Source of the DNA: an uncultured Agathobacter sp.
Lineage (GTDB): Bacteria; Bacillota; Clostridia; Lachnospirales; Lachnospiraceae
Assembly (NCBI GenBank): GCA_910587655.1
Contig: CAJUND010000037.1
Coordinates: 1 to 12,735 of the forward strand
Length of the DNA stretch: 12,735 nt
Reading direction: 5' to 3'
The translations under genes were made by a program, and so were the position numbers. The notes beneath the pieces are model-generated. The model was not told the origin of the DNA. It made no database searches and worked only from the letters and a program-made list of their open reading frames with translations. Shown in pieces: positions 1 through 7,700 of the stretch (positions within the stretch are counted from its first letter, which is position 1; the number at the start of each line of letters is the position of its first letter).

Positions 1-230
1 GACGGGTGATATATACTGACCCGAATTTGAAGGATACGGACGGGGATGGGCTGACGGATTTTGAAGAAATGGGGAACGTTTGCTGCGTCAATGATAGATA
101 TATTGGATTTGGAAAAATTAAAGATATAAAATATTTTATATTGAATACCAACCCGACCTTTGTGGATACGGATGGGGATGGTGAATGGGATAAGAAAGGT
201 CCTGTTCCGCGTTTGGGTAGTACTGGTATG
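1..230 (+). repeat. Direct repeat of the large-gene TSP3 segment, copy 1
   Basis: Colinear without gaps with 6893-7122 (constant offset 6892) and nearly identical. Similarity drops right after the GSTGM codons, where the peptidase-like domain begins. Confidence 0.85.
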
Positions 231-1013
231 AACATTCTTTATAATAAATATTCAGGAGTTGATTACCTGAATGTTGGAGGTTTGCATGGAGGTAATCAGG
301 GCTGGTGGGAAACAAGGGCGAAAAATCCCCGTGCTGCGAAAAAAGGAGATGAACGGATGGGAAAAAAGGGGTGCGGTGTAATTGCGATGACCGATTTTGA
401 GTTATATATGACACAACAGCATAAAGGTTATTCTGCACCATCAAATCCATGCCCATGCATCAAAACCGGCGAAGCGGCAATCGAAAAAACGGATTATATG
501 GATTATGCAGACTACAATAGGGCCCATGTATATCATCTGGAAGGTAATGCGATTAGAGGTGGTTTATTGAACGCCGTAGCTGATGTCATACCTTGGGATA
601 TGGAGAGGGGAATTGAATCCTATTTAAAGCATAATAATTGTCCGTATAGAAAGGCTAAATGGGCGCCTGATTTCGCGAGAGGAAAGAAAAAGTTGAAAAC
701 TAAAATTGCCAGAAAGATAGAAACTATGGTTTCCAAAAATTTGCCAGTTGTTTTTTCATATTATTCTTTTAATGATGACGATGAAATTATGTTATATTCT
801 AACTGGACAATAGCAAAAGAAAATGTGAAAATTAAAAAATCAACTAATTCTCATTATATGACAATTATTGGATATTACAAGTACCTTGGAAAAGATGATA
901 AAAATTGCAGTTATATTCTGAAAGTTGTAAGCTGGGGGGAAATATATTATATTAATTATGATAAGTATGCAGATAAACTGAGCTATTTTTCAAATATTCT
1001 GGAGGTCAGGTGA
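1..1013 (+). CDS. Secreted multidomain protein, C-terminal part (TSP3 repeats + papain/C39-like domain), 5' truncated by window edge
   Basis: The reading frame is open from base 3 and enters mid-gene. The GTG at 6 is not a start, because the paralogue at 6895 onward reads straight through the same codons. It begins with thrombospondin-3/EF-hand-like calcium repeats (DTDGDGLTDFEE, then DTDGDGEWD), followed by a domain of about 260 residues that looks like a clan CA (papain/C39-like) cysteine peptidase: GCGVIAMTD with the candidate nucleophile Cys at 372-374, LPVVFSYYS, NSHYMTIIGY with the candidate His at 852-854, and VVSWGEIYYINYD. The Asn of papain's NSWG is replaced by Val, so activity is not assured. 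The stop TGA (1011-1013) overlaps the next ATG by one base. The last codons contain the GGAGG of the next gene, so the two are probably translationally coupled. Positions 1-230 are nearly identical to 6893-7122, while the following core has diverged. Function inferred: secreted peptidase-like effector or surface protein. Confidence 0.8.
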   Translation, partial: RVIYTDPNLKDTDGDGLTDFEEMGNVCCVNDRYIGFGKIKDIKYFILNTNPTFVDTDGDGEWDKKGPVPRLGSTGMNILYNKYSGVDYLNVGGLHGGNQGWWETRAKNPRAAKKGDERMGKKGCGVIAMTDFELYMTQQHKGYSAPSNPCPCIKTGEAAIEKTDYMDYADYNRAHVYHLEGNAIRGGLLNAVADVIPWDMERGIESYLKHNNCPYRKAKWAPDFARGKKKLKTKIARKIETMVSKNLPVVFSYYSFNDDDEIMLYSNWTIAKENVKIKKSTNSHYMTIIGYYKYLGKDDKNCSYILKVVSWGEIYYINYDKYADKLSYFSNILEVR

Positions 1014-2143
1014 TGAAAAAACTGACGAAAAAATCCAGAATGCGGATATTCATTGTTGCGGACATTCTGATTTCCATCGTAGTGAGTGCTGCGATATTTG
1101 CGGGCGTTCTGTGCTTCATTGATAATGTCCATAATGGGTATAAGAAGAATAACCGGAAACCGGATGACAAACTGTCCCGCCTGGTGCGGGAAACCGTTGG
1201 AGATGATTTTTATTATCGGGGAAAACACGAAGATGTTTTCGGTGGGGTTTGGTACAAGTATCTGATAAAGAAAAAAGATAAGGCTGCAGTTGTGAATCTG
1301 GTAAATGTATTAAATAATGCTGTGGAGGGTGAGCAGAGAAAAATCGGAGTGCAGGTGGGGGCAGAATTTTCGAGTGGCATAGAATATATATTTACTTTGG
1401 AAAATTTCTCTGATGATGGACTGGAAACGGCAGATTATGATGGAATGCATGCAGTCTGTATTCAAGAACCTGACCATGTGAGTGATGAGTGCTTTTATGA
1501 TCCGTCAATTTATACAGGTATAGAGGGAGTAAGGAAGCTGTGTATTGATTCCGAAATGCAGCAGAAAGCAGAGAAAAAGGGAATCGACTGGCATGAAATT
1601 TGGCCGGATCTGGAGGTAATGCTGATTGATTATGGTAATCATTTCCAGGACGATGAAATTGTTAGTGCGCTGCAGGAAGCGGTGGGAAACGATTTTGATT
1701 ATGGGGGAAAGGTAGAAAACCGTGCTTCCGGTTTGCTCCGTTATGAGTATTATATGATAAACCAGTCTGAGTATCAAATGACAGATCGGGACAAGGATGT
1801 AATTGCGAATTTTGTAAAAATACTGAATGATGCCCTGGAGGATGAGCAAAGAAAAATTCAGGTAGAGGCAGAGGGTTCCAATCTGCATTTTTCTGTTGAA
1901 AATTTTTCTGATGTGGAACTGGAGGAGGCGGATTTCGATGGAATGTATGCAATACATATTTTTGATCCCGAGAGCATCCCTGGATATGCAGAGGAAGCTT
2001 GTATTCCGTCGCTTTATACAAAAATACAAGGGATAAGGAAGCTGTATATTGGTCCAAAAATGAAGAAGCAGGCAGAGAAAGAGGGAATCGACTGGTATGA
2101 ACTCTGGCCGGATTTGGAGGAAGTGGAGGTTACTGCGAGGTAA
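1013..2143 (+). CDS. Membrane-anchored double-domain protein, putative immunity/inhibitor partner (copy A1)
   Basis: 376 residues from ATG 1013, chosen over the in-frame GTG at 1010 because GGAGG (1001-1005) lies 7 nt upstream and ATG overlaps the preceding stop as TGATG. A positively charged N-terminus and hydrophobic segment (about residues 11-36) form a signal anchor, so the rest should lie outside the membrane. Two copies of a domain of about 160 residues follow (about 50-207 and 212-376). Each runs: DD.(L/I)..., GDDFYY.GK or equivalent, an EGEQRK/EDEQRK helix end, (L/V)ENFSD..LE.AD(Y/F)DGM, YT.I.G(V/I)RKL, then a closing GIDW(H/Y)E(I/L)WPDLE. I do not recognise the family. Its position directly behind the large secreted gene, its paralogues in the window and its external location suggest self-protection against that gene's peptidase-like domain. 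An adhesion or structural partner is the alternative. Confidence 0.8.
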   Translation: MKKLTKKSRMRIFIVADILISIVVSAAIFAGVLCFIDNVHNGYKKNNRKPDDKLSRLVRETVGDDFYYRGKHEDVFGGVWYKYLIKKKDKAAVVNLVNVLNNAVEGEQRKIGVQVGAEFSSGIEYIFTLENFSDDGLETADYDGMHAVCIQEPDHVSDECFYDPSIYTGIEGVRKLCIDSEMQQKAEKKGIDWHEIWPDLEVMLIDYGNHFQDDEIVSALQEAVGNDFDYGGKVENRASGLLRYEYYMINQSEYQMTDRDKDVIANFVKILNDALEDEQRKIQVEAEGSNLHFSVENFSDVELEEADFDGMYAIHIFDPESIPGYAEEACIPSLYTKIQGIRKLYIGPKMKKQAEKEGIDWYELWPDLEEVEVTAR

Positions 2144-2204
2144 AAGTTCATAGACATTCGGCTCCGGATGATGTATGGACTGATGTTCAATAGGGGAATA
2201 AGAG

Positions 2205-3344
2205 ATGAAAAAACTGACGAAAAGAGCCAGAATACTGGTATTCATTGCTGCGGATATTTTGATTTCCGTTGTTGTGGCGACTACAATTCTGCTTTGGTTT
2301 TTGCTTTGTGCACCGAATTTTGTTTTACATCGGGAATATAACAAAAAACCGGATGATGAACTGTCCCGCTTGGTGCGGGAAGCGGTTGGAGATGATTTTT
2401 ATTATCAGGGAAAACGCGAAGCTGATTTCGGCGGGGGGTGGTATATGTATTCGATAAAGAAAAAAAACAAGGCCGCAGTTGCGACACTGGTAGGCGCATT
2501 AAATGATGCCGTGGAGGGGGAGCAGGGAAAAATCGGGGTGCAGGTATATACAGACGAATATATTCGTGGTCAATTAGAACCTTTATTTTACGTGGAAAAT
2601 TTCTCTGATGACGGACTGGAAACGGCAGATTATGATGGAATGTATTCACTCTGTATTCGAGAACCTGACCATGCGAGTGATGAGTGCTTTTATGACCCGT
2701 CAATTTATACAGGAATAAAGGGAGTAAGGAAGCTGTGTATTGATTTCGAAATGCAGCAGAAAGCGGAGGAACAAGGAATCGACTGGCATGAAATCTGGCC
2801 GGATTTAGAGGAAATGCTGGTCAGGTATGATAATCAGGACCAGGACGATGAAATTGTTTGTGCTCTGCAGGAAGCAGTGGGGAGAGGTTTTAAATATGAG
2901 GGCAAGGTAGAAAACCGTGATTCCGGTTTGGTCTGTTATGAGTATAAGATGACAAATCAGTCAGAGTATCAAATGACAGATCGGGACAGGGATGTAATTG
3001 CGAACTTTGTAAATAAACTGAATGATGTTCTGGAGGATGAGCAAAGAAAAATTCAGGTACAGGTAGAGGCAGAGTATTCTGCCATGGAATTTTCTGTTGA
3101 AAATTTTTCTGATGGGGAACTGGAGAAAGCGGATTTCGATGGAATGTATGCAATACATATTATGGATTCTGAGAGCTTCCCTGAATATGCAGAGGAAGCT
3201 TGTATTCCGTCGCTTTATACCGGAATAGAAGGGATAAGGAAGCTGTATATTGGTCCGAAAATGAAAAAGCAGGCAGAGAAAGAGGGAATCGACTGGTATG
3301 AAATCTGGCCGGATTTGGAGGAAGTAGAGGTTGTCGAGCGGTAA
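2205..3344 (+). CDS. Membrane-anchored double-domain protein, putative immunity/inhibitor partner (copy A2)
   Basis: 379 residues, a close paralogue of the gene ending at 2143 with the same order: signal anchor (about residues 9-38), domain 1 (about 50-206), domain 2 (about 211-379). The start is ATG 2205, preceded by AGGGGA (2192-2197) at 7 nt. This is a weaker ribosome site than the GGAGG used by its sisters. Both domains end in GIDW.EIWPDLEE. Compared with A1, domain 1 differs most in the stretch before the FSDDGLETADYDGM motif, which may be the specificity surface. Its 3' half is highly similar to that of the gene at 7926-8981, part of a long direct repeat that continues into the next gene. 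Function is inferred from context only. Confidence 0.8.
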   Translation: MKKLTKRARILVFIAADILISVVVATTILLWFLLCAPNFVLHREYNKKPDDELSRLVREAVGDDFYYQGKREADFGGGWYMYSIKKKNKAAVATLVGALNDAVEGEQGKIGVQVYTDEYIRGQLEPLFYVENFSDDGLETADYDGMYSLCIREPDHASDECFYDPSIYTGIKGVRKLCIDFEMQQKAEEQGIDWHEIWPDLEEMLVRYDNQDQDDEIVCALQEAVGRGFKYEGKVENRDSGLVCYEYKMTNQSEYQMTDRDRDVIANFVNKLNDVLEDEQRKIQVQVEAEYSAMEFSVENFSDGELEKADFDGMYAIHIMDSESFPEYAEEACIPSLYTGIEGIRKLYIGPKMKKQAEKEGIDWYEIWPDLEEVEVVER

Positions 3345-3565
3345 AAGTATACAGGCATCCAGTCGGGGATATTTCTTGTATTAATTATGTCGATTATGCA
3401 AAATGGCTAAGCTATTTTACAAATATTTTGGAGGTTACATAATGAAAAAATTATTTCCCAAATCCAGAATCCTGTCCCTCATTGCCGGGGGTGTTTTAAT
3501 TATTATTATTCTGACTGCAGTAAAGTATGCACTTATTCTGCTCGTTTATGGGATAAATCCGATGG
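2995..3565 (+). repeat. Long direct repeat, copy 1 (3' half of A2, tail remnant, 5' part of A3)
   Basis: By eye highly similar to 8635-9205. It spans the end of a double-domain gene, the large-protein tail remnant and the anchor of the single-domain gene. The boundaries are approximate and identity was not computed. Recombination between the copies would delete the whole module B large gene. Confidence 0.7.
3345..3442 (+). pseudogene. Remnant of a large-protein 3' end (last about 25 codons) serving as leader of the next gene
   Basis: Read in frame from 3365, this gap encodes GDISCINYVDYAKWLSYF then TNILEVT and a TAA at 3440-3442. That matches the C-terminal tail of the large secreted proteins (GEIYYINYDEYADKLSYF then SNILEV). 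The TAA overlaps the ATG at 3442 by one base, as in the intact pair at 1011-1015. The GGAGG at 3430-3434, within the Leu-Glu-Val codons, is the ribosome site of the next gene. I infer that a large gene was deleted here and only the tail carrying the translation signal was kept. The first about 20 bases (3345-3364) resemble the 3' flank of the other partner genes. Confidence 0.75.
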
Positions 3566-4071
3566 GGACTTATAAGGAACGTAATCGTAGACCGGATGAC
3601 GAACTATCTCGTGTAATAAAGAAGGTGACTGGAGATGATTTTTATTACCGTGGAAAAGAGGAATGGGGTTTCGGTGTTATCCTATATGAATATCAGATTA
3701 AGAAACAGGATAGGGAAGCAGTTGCAAATCTGGCAAATACATTAAATACCATCGTAAAAAATGAACCGGAAAAAGTCAGTATATGGGTGGGAATGGAAAC
3801 CCAGGGGAGATTAGAAGAAGTATTTAGTTTGGAAAATTTTTCTGATGCTGAACTGGACGAGGCGGATTATGACGGAATGTATTCAATTGGGATTTATAAA
3901 CCAAAAGACGCACACGATACATGTTTTGACAGTCCTTCCGTTTACACAGAAATAGAGGGAATAAGAAAGCTGACGATTGATGCCGAAATGAAAAAGCAGG
4001 CAGAGAAAGAGGGAATTGACTGGTATGAAATCTGGCCGGATTTGGAGGAAGTAGAGGTCGTTCCGAGATAA
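3442..4071 (+). CDS. Membrane-anchored single-domain protein, putative immunity/inhibitor partner (copy A3)
   Basis: 209 residues from ATG 3442. The upstream in-frame ATG at 3403 is rejected: it lies inside the large-protein tail remnant, whereas 3442 has GGAGG 7 nt upstream. The N-terminus (KKLFPKSR) leads into a long hydrophobic segment (about residues 9-38, rich in Ile/Leu/Val), a signal anchor different from those of copies A1 and A2. One copy of the family domain follows (about 50-209): RRPDDELSRVIKKV, GDDFYYRGKEE, LENFSDAELDEADYDGM, YTEIEGIRKL, GIDWYEIWPDLEEVEV. Its N-terminal about 45 codons and its leader are nearly identical to those of the gene at 9080, showing recent duplication or gene conversion. 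A terminator-like hairpin follows. Function unknown; immunity or inhibitor role inferred. Confidence 0.8.
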   Translation: MKKLFPKSRILSLIAGGVLIIIILTAVKYALILLVYGINPMGTYKERNRRPDDELSRVIKKVTGDDFYYRGKEEWGFGVILYEYQIKKQDREAVANLANTLNTIVKNEPEKVSIWVGMETQGRLEEVFSLENFSDAELDEADYDGMYSIGIYKPKDAHDTCFDSPSVYTEIEGIRKLTIDAEMKKQAEKEGIDWYEIWPDLEEVEVVPR

Positions 4072-4089
4072 AAATTTACAGGTATGAAG

Positions 4090-4126
4090 CTCCTGGATTT
4101 TGCATGTGCAAAACTCCGGAGTTTTT
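4090..4126 (+). terminator. Probable rho-independent terminator after the single-domain gene
   Basis: An imperfect hairpin pairs CTCC (4090-4093) with GGAG (4118-4121) and TTTTGCA (4098-4104) with TGCAAAA (4107-4113), with internal mismatches, followed by five T (4122-4126). It lies 19 nt past the stop of copy A3. A competing small perfect palindrome, AAAACTCCGGAGTTTT (4110-4125), overlaps it. Confidence 0.5.
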
Positions 4127-4383
4127 GTTGTAAGCCGGAGGACAATCTATTATAATGATTATAATAGGTAAACGCATTAAATGATATTGTGGAAGGTGAA
4201 CAAAGAAAAATCAGGGGATGGGTATATGCAGAATTTATGAGGAAGGGGTTAGAGACTGTATTTTCTTTTGCAAATTTCTATGATGACGGACTGGAAGTGG
4301 TAGAAAGCGGATTATATAAAGCTTTTAAAAAATGCCGGCATGGGGAAGAACATGACAGTTTCTACATAATAAAGATAACATAA
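4127..4383 (+). pseudogene. Decayed module: large-protein tail fragment fused to an internal fragment of a partner gene
   Basis: Bases 4127-4166 align by eye with the region encoding VVSWGEIYYINYD in the large gene at 7837 onward (first nine bases identical, then about two thirds matching). From 4168 the sequence switches to the inside of a partner gene: VNAL, then EGEQRKIRGWVYAEFMR, GLE, FSFANFYDDGLE. This closely matches 8156-8285 of the lipoprotein gene. After that similarity fades and the frame stops at 4381-4383. The 64-residue frame starting at GTG 4189 has no ribosome site and no signal or anchor, so it is unlikely to be a functional gene. I read it as the relic of another effector/partner pair collapsed by deletion. 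Confidence 0.7.
4128..4156 (+). promoter_or_regulatory. Candidate sigma-A promoter overlapped by a PerR-box-like palindrome
   Basis: TTGTAA (4128-4133), a 17-nt spacer, then a perfect TATAAT (4151-4156). The -10 lies inside a perfect 21-bp inverted repeat (4147-4167) that contains TTATAATGATTATAA (4150-4164), an exact match to the published PerR operator consensus TTATAATnATTATAA. A transcript from here would cover the decayed fragment and end at the 4407-4446 terminator. The whole element lies in a degenerate copy of an AT-rich coding region, so chance is a serious alternative. Confidence 0.35.
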
Positions 4384-4401
4384 CATTGATTATATTGTGT
4401 A

Positions 4402-4447
4402 CAAAAATGTCCGCGCATCCGTTATCGTATGCGCGGGCATTTTTTTG
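4402..4447 (+). terminator. Rho-independent terminator closing module A
   Basis: A 12-bp stem (4407-4418 with 4429-4440, one G-T pair) with a 10-nt loop, preceded by A residues and followed by a run of seven T (4440-4446). It separates module A from the promoter of module B. Confidence 0.85.
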
Positions 4448-4506
4448 CGTATTATGACAGACTTCTAGATAAAATAAGACGAAAATATTGAATTACCATA
4501 AAAACC

Positions 4507-4535
4507 TTGCCATTATATATTGAATCATTTACAAT
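4507..4535 (+). promoter_or_regulatory. Sigma-A-type promoter of the module B operon
   Basis: TTGCCA (4507-4512), a 17-nt spacer, TACAAT (4530-4535). Predicted transcription start is near 4542, giving a leader of about 46 nt to the GGAGG (4576-4580) and ATG at 4588. It sits directly after the module A terminator. Confidence 0.6.
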
Positions 4536-4587
4536 GAAAATAAAATAAATTAGACAGGTTTTATCCTGGAAAAATGGAGGAGAGGTG

Positions 4588-4707
4588 ATGCTAAAAAAGG
4601 GAGCGAAAAGGATACTGGCAGCACTGTTATCTCTTGGGATACTTTTAGGAGGAACAAATCCTGAGATATTTGCAGAAAGCAGCAAAAACGGAACAGAGGA
4701 TACATAA
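4588..4707 (+). pseudogene. Signal-peptide start of the module B large gene, cut off by an in-frame TAA
   Basis: ATG 4588 has a textbook ribosome site (GGAGG 4576-4580, 7-nt spacing) and encodes a classical export signal: MLKKGAKR, a hydrophobic core (about residues 9-22), and a probable cleavage after Ile-Phe-Ala (residue 29). The frame continues as ESSKNGTEDT and then meets TAA at 4705-4707. Past that stop the same frame runs without interruption into the large protein at 4735. The distance from 4588 to 4735 is 147 nt, exactly 49 codons. The original gene is therefore almost certainly 4588-7929, disrupted by one nonsense substitution (for example from CAA, GAA or AAA) or by a sequencing error. 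Confidence 0.8.
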
Positions 4708-4734
4708 ACAGAAGCTGTTTCGTCAGATGACGAC

Positions 4735-7700
4735 ATGCAAAACAGTGAGGGCTGGGATGGCAGCACGAAGGAAGACGTATTTGAGGGAAACGGGTTCCAG
4801 GTAGTGTTTAAACTTCAGGATTACTGGAATGGCGGATTTAATGCAAATGTAAAGATTGAAAATACCAGTGATAAAACTATTGAGAACTGGGCGCTTGGCT
4901 TTGATTATCAGGGAGAGATTGTAAATATATGGAATGCTGTGATTGTTTCTTCAGAACTGCCGGAATATGTTATAAAAAATGCTGAATGGAATCAGGATAT
5001 TGCTCCAGGCAAAAGTGTGGAATTTGGATTTAGCGGTAAGGGCGATTTTGCCGGATTTCCGGGGGAATACAAGATGCCTGGACAGCTTAATGACCTTGGT
5101 GAGGATGATTACAGCGTTGATTATACCGTTGTGAATGACTGGGGCAGCGGCTTTAATGCAAATATAACAATTACCAATAATACGGATAAGGCTTTGGAGG
5201 ACTGGGTTTTAGAGTTTGATTATGACAGGGATATCACAAATATCTGGAATGGCGTGATTGAATCCCGTGAAGATAGTCATTATGTGATTAAAAATGCAGG
5301 GTACAATGCCAATATCGACAAGGGAAAGTCCGTCACCATCGGTTTTTCAGGGGAAAAGGGAACCGAATTGGATATTCCGGATAACATTGTGGTAAAAAGT
5401 TATAATTCAGGGGATAGCGAATCAGATGATATGGATACGGACGGGGACGGACTTGCAGACAGTCTGGAAAAAGCGTTCGGGCTGGACTGCAAGAATGCAG
5501 ATACAGACGGGGATGGGTTATCTGATTATCAGGAAGTGTATATGACATGGACGGATCCGCTGAAAAAGGATACGGACGGCAACGGGGTTAGTGATGCCGA
5601 TGAAGATTTGGACGGGGACGGACTGAGCAATATAGAGGAGATAACGTATGGGACACATCCTGCGTGCGCGGATACAGATGGAGATAATTTAACAGACGGG
5701 GAAGAGATACTTGAGTATCAGTCAGACCCGTTAGTGGAAGATACGGACGGGGACGGACTGGACGATTATGATGATGTTGTGTTGGGTTTCAGTCCGCTTC
5801 TTCAGGACACGGACGGGAACGGAGTCCTGGACCCGGATGAAAAACTGGACCAGACTGCAGTAAATGATTTTCCGCTTCAGGATGGAAGGGGAATAACCAG
5901 GGTTGAAGTTTCAATGAATATCAGTGGGAATATTGAAAAAGAAGTTGGAATCCTTGATATTTATGACCTGGACAGTCTGTCCAGGGATGTCGTGGGACTG
6001 GTTGGCGTGCCGGTGGAAATCAGCAGCGATGTATCATTTGATACTGCCACGATTAAGTTTACATATGATGAAACAGCGTTAGGCGATACAAAAGAAGAGG
6101 ACCTGGCGGTTTTGTGGTATGATGAAGACAATCACTGGTATCAGATTCTGGATGAGGACAGCATAGTCGATACAAATAATAATACCGTGTCATATGAGAC
6201 TACGCATTTTTCTACCTATATGCTGGTAGATAGAAAAGCATGGTATGATGCATGGTGTGAAAATATTGACTATAGGACAGATGCTGACGGAGAAGGTGAT
6301 GTTCAGTCTTTTGATATTGCCTTTGTCGTGGACACGTCAGGAAGTATGGATGGAAAGGGAATTAAAAATGCCAGGAAAGCATTAAACGGATTTGTGGATG
6401 ACATGGATTTTGAAGATGAGGCGGCAGTTATTTCGTTCGATTTTGATGCACACCTCGTGTCAGATTTTACGCGTGATAAAGATGTGTTGAAAGATAAGAT
6501 TGATTCATTGTATGCCAGTGGCGGTACAGATGTAAATAATGGACTGTTAAAGGCGCTGGAAGTGTTTGATGACCATAAGACTGGGAAGAAAAGAGTTATT
6601 GTCCTAATTTGCGATGGTGATGTAAATTATTGCCAGTCTACCATTGACCGCTGTATTGAAAATGAAATACAGATATATGCGGTGAACGTTGGATACACGC
6701 CGTCCCACGGGCTTCTGCAGAAAATGGCGGAGCAGACGGACGGGCATTATTATTATGGGGCTTCAGCAGATGATTTGGCCGGTTTGCTGGAAAACATCCA
6801 GGGTGATACGGTAAATAAAGTGGATCCGACGGACAGTGACGGTGACGGACTGTATGATGTTTACGAAAAAGCCGGAATGAAGCTGCCGAACGGACGGGTG
6901 ATATATACTGACCCGAATTTGAAGGATACGGATGGGGATGGGCTGACGGACTTTGAAGAAATAGGGAACGTTTGCTGCGTCAATGATAGGTATATTGGAT
7001 TCGGGGAATTTAAAAATATAAAATATTTTATACTGAATACCAATCCAACCATGAAAGATACGGACGGGGATGGTGAATGGGATACGAAAGGTCCTGTTCC
7101 GCGTTTGGGCAGCACTGGTATGCAAACTCTTACTAATAAATTTGGAGCGGAGAAATACCTGCAAGTTGGAAAAAATAGGAACGCTTTACTAAATGGAGGT
7201 AATCAAGGGTGGTGGTTAGAAGGAGTGAACATTAAGCCAAAGAATGATCTAGAAGACCTTGGATGTTATGTTGCGCTTCCGGCTTACCGGATGAGAACAA
7301 AGGGATGCGGCGTAATTGCAATGACGGATGTTGAATTATATTTGACACAACAGCATGCCGGGTACAGTAGGCGGCACAATAAGATTAAATATGATAAATC
7401 TGATGGCTTTATAAAAAAAGATGACTATATGAAATATGCTGAATACAATATGAATCACGTATATGGTCCGGGAGATAGTATATTGGAATATGAAACGGGA
7501 GTTCTTCCTTTAAATATGAAACTTGGAATTCAATCCTATTTAAAGTCCAATAATCATCCATATAAAAAGGCTAAATGGGCACCTGTTTCCGCTGGAGATA
7601 AAAAAGCAAAAACTAAAATTGCCATTAAGATAGAAACCATGATTTCCAGAGATTTACCGGTTGTTTTTTCGTACTATTCTTCTGATAAAGACGATAAAAT

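Noticed and set aside
6..8. GTG at 6 as a start codon
   Set aside because: The frame is open to the window edge, and the paralogue at 6895 shows the same codons inside the protein.
1505..2344. Long - strand open frame (279 codons) opposite the partner genes
   Set aside because: It crosses two + strand genes, and the same antisense shadow recurs under other paralogues, as expected from codon bias.
3403..3441. N-terminal extension of the single-domain protein from ATG 3403
   Set aside because: Those bases are the large-protein tail remnant read out of frame. ATG 3442 has the GGAGG site at 7 nt.
4189..4383. 64-residue open frame starting at GTG 4189 as a small gene
   Set aside because: No ribosome site. 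It begins in the middle of the partner-family domain and lacks any signal, so it was treated as part of a pseudogene.
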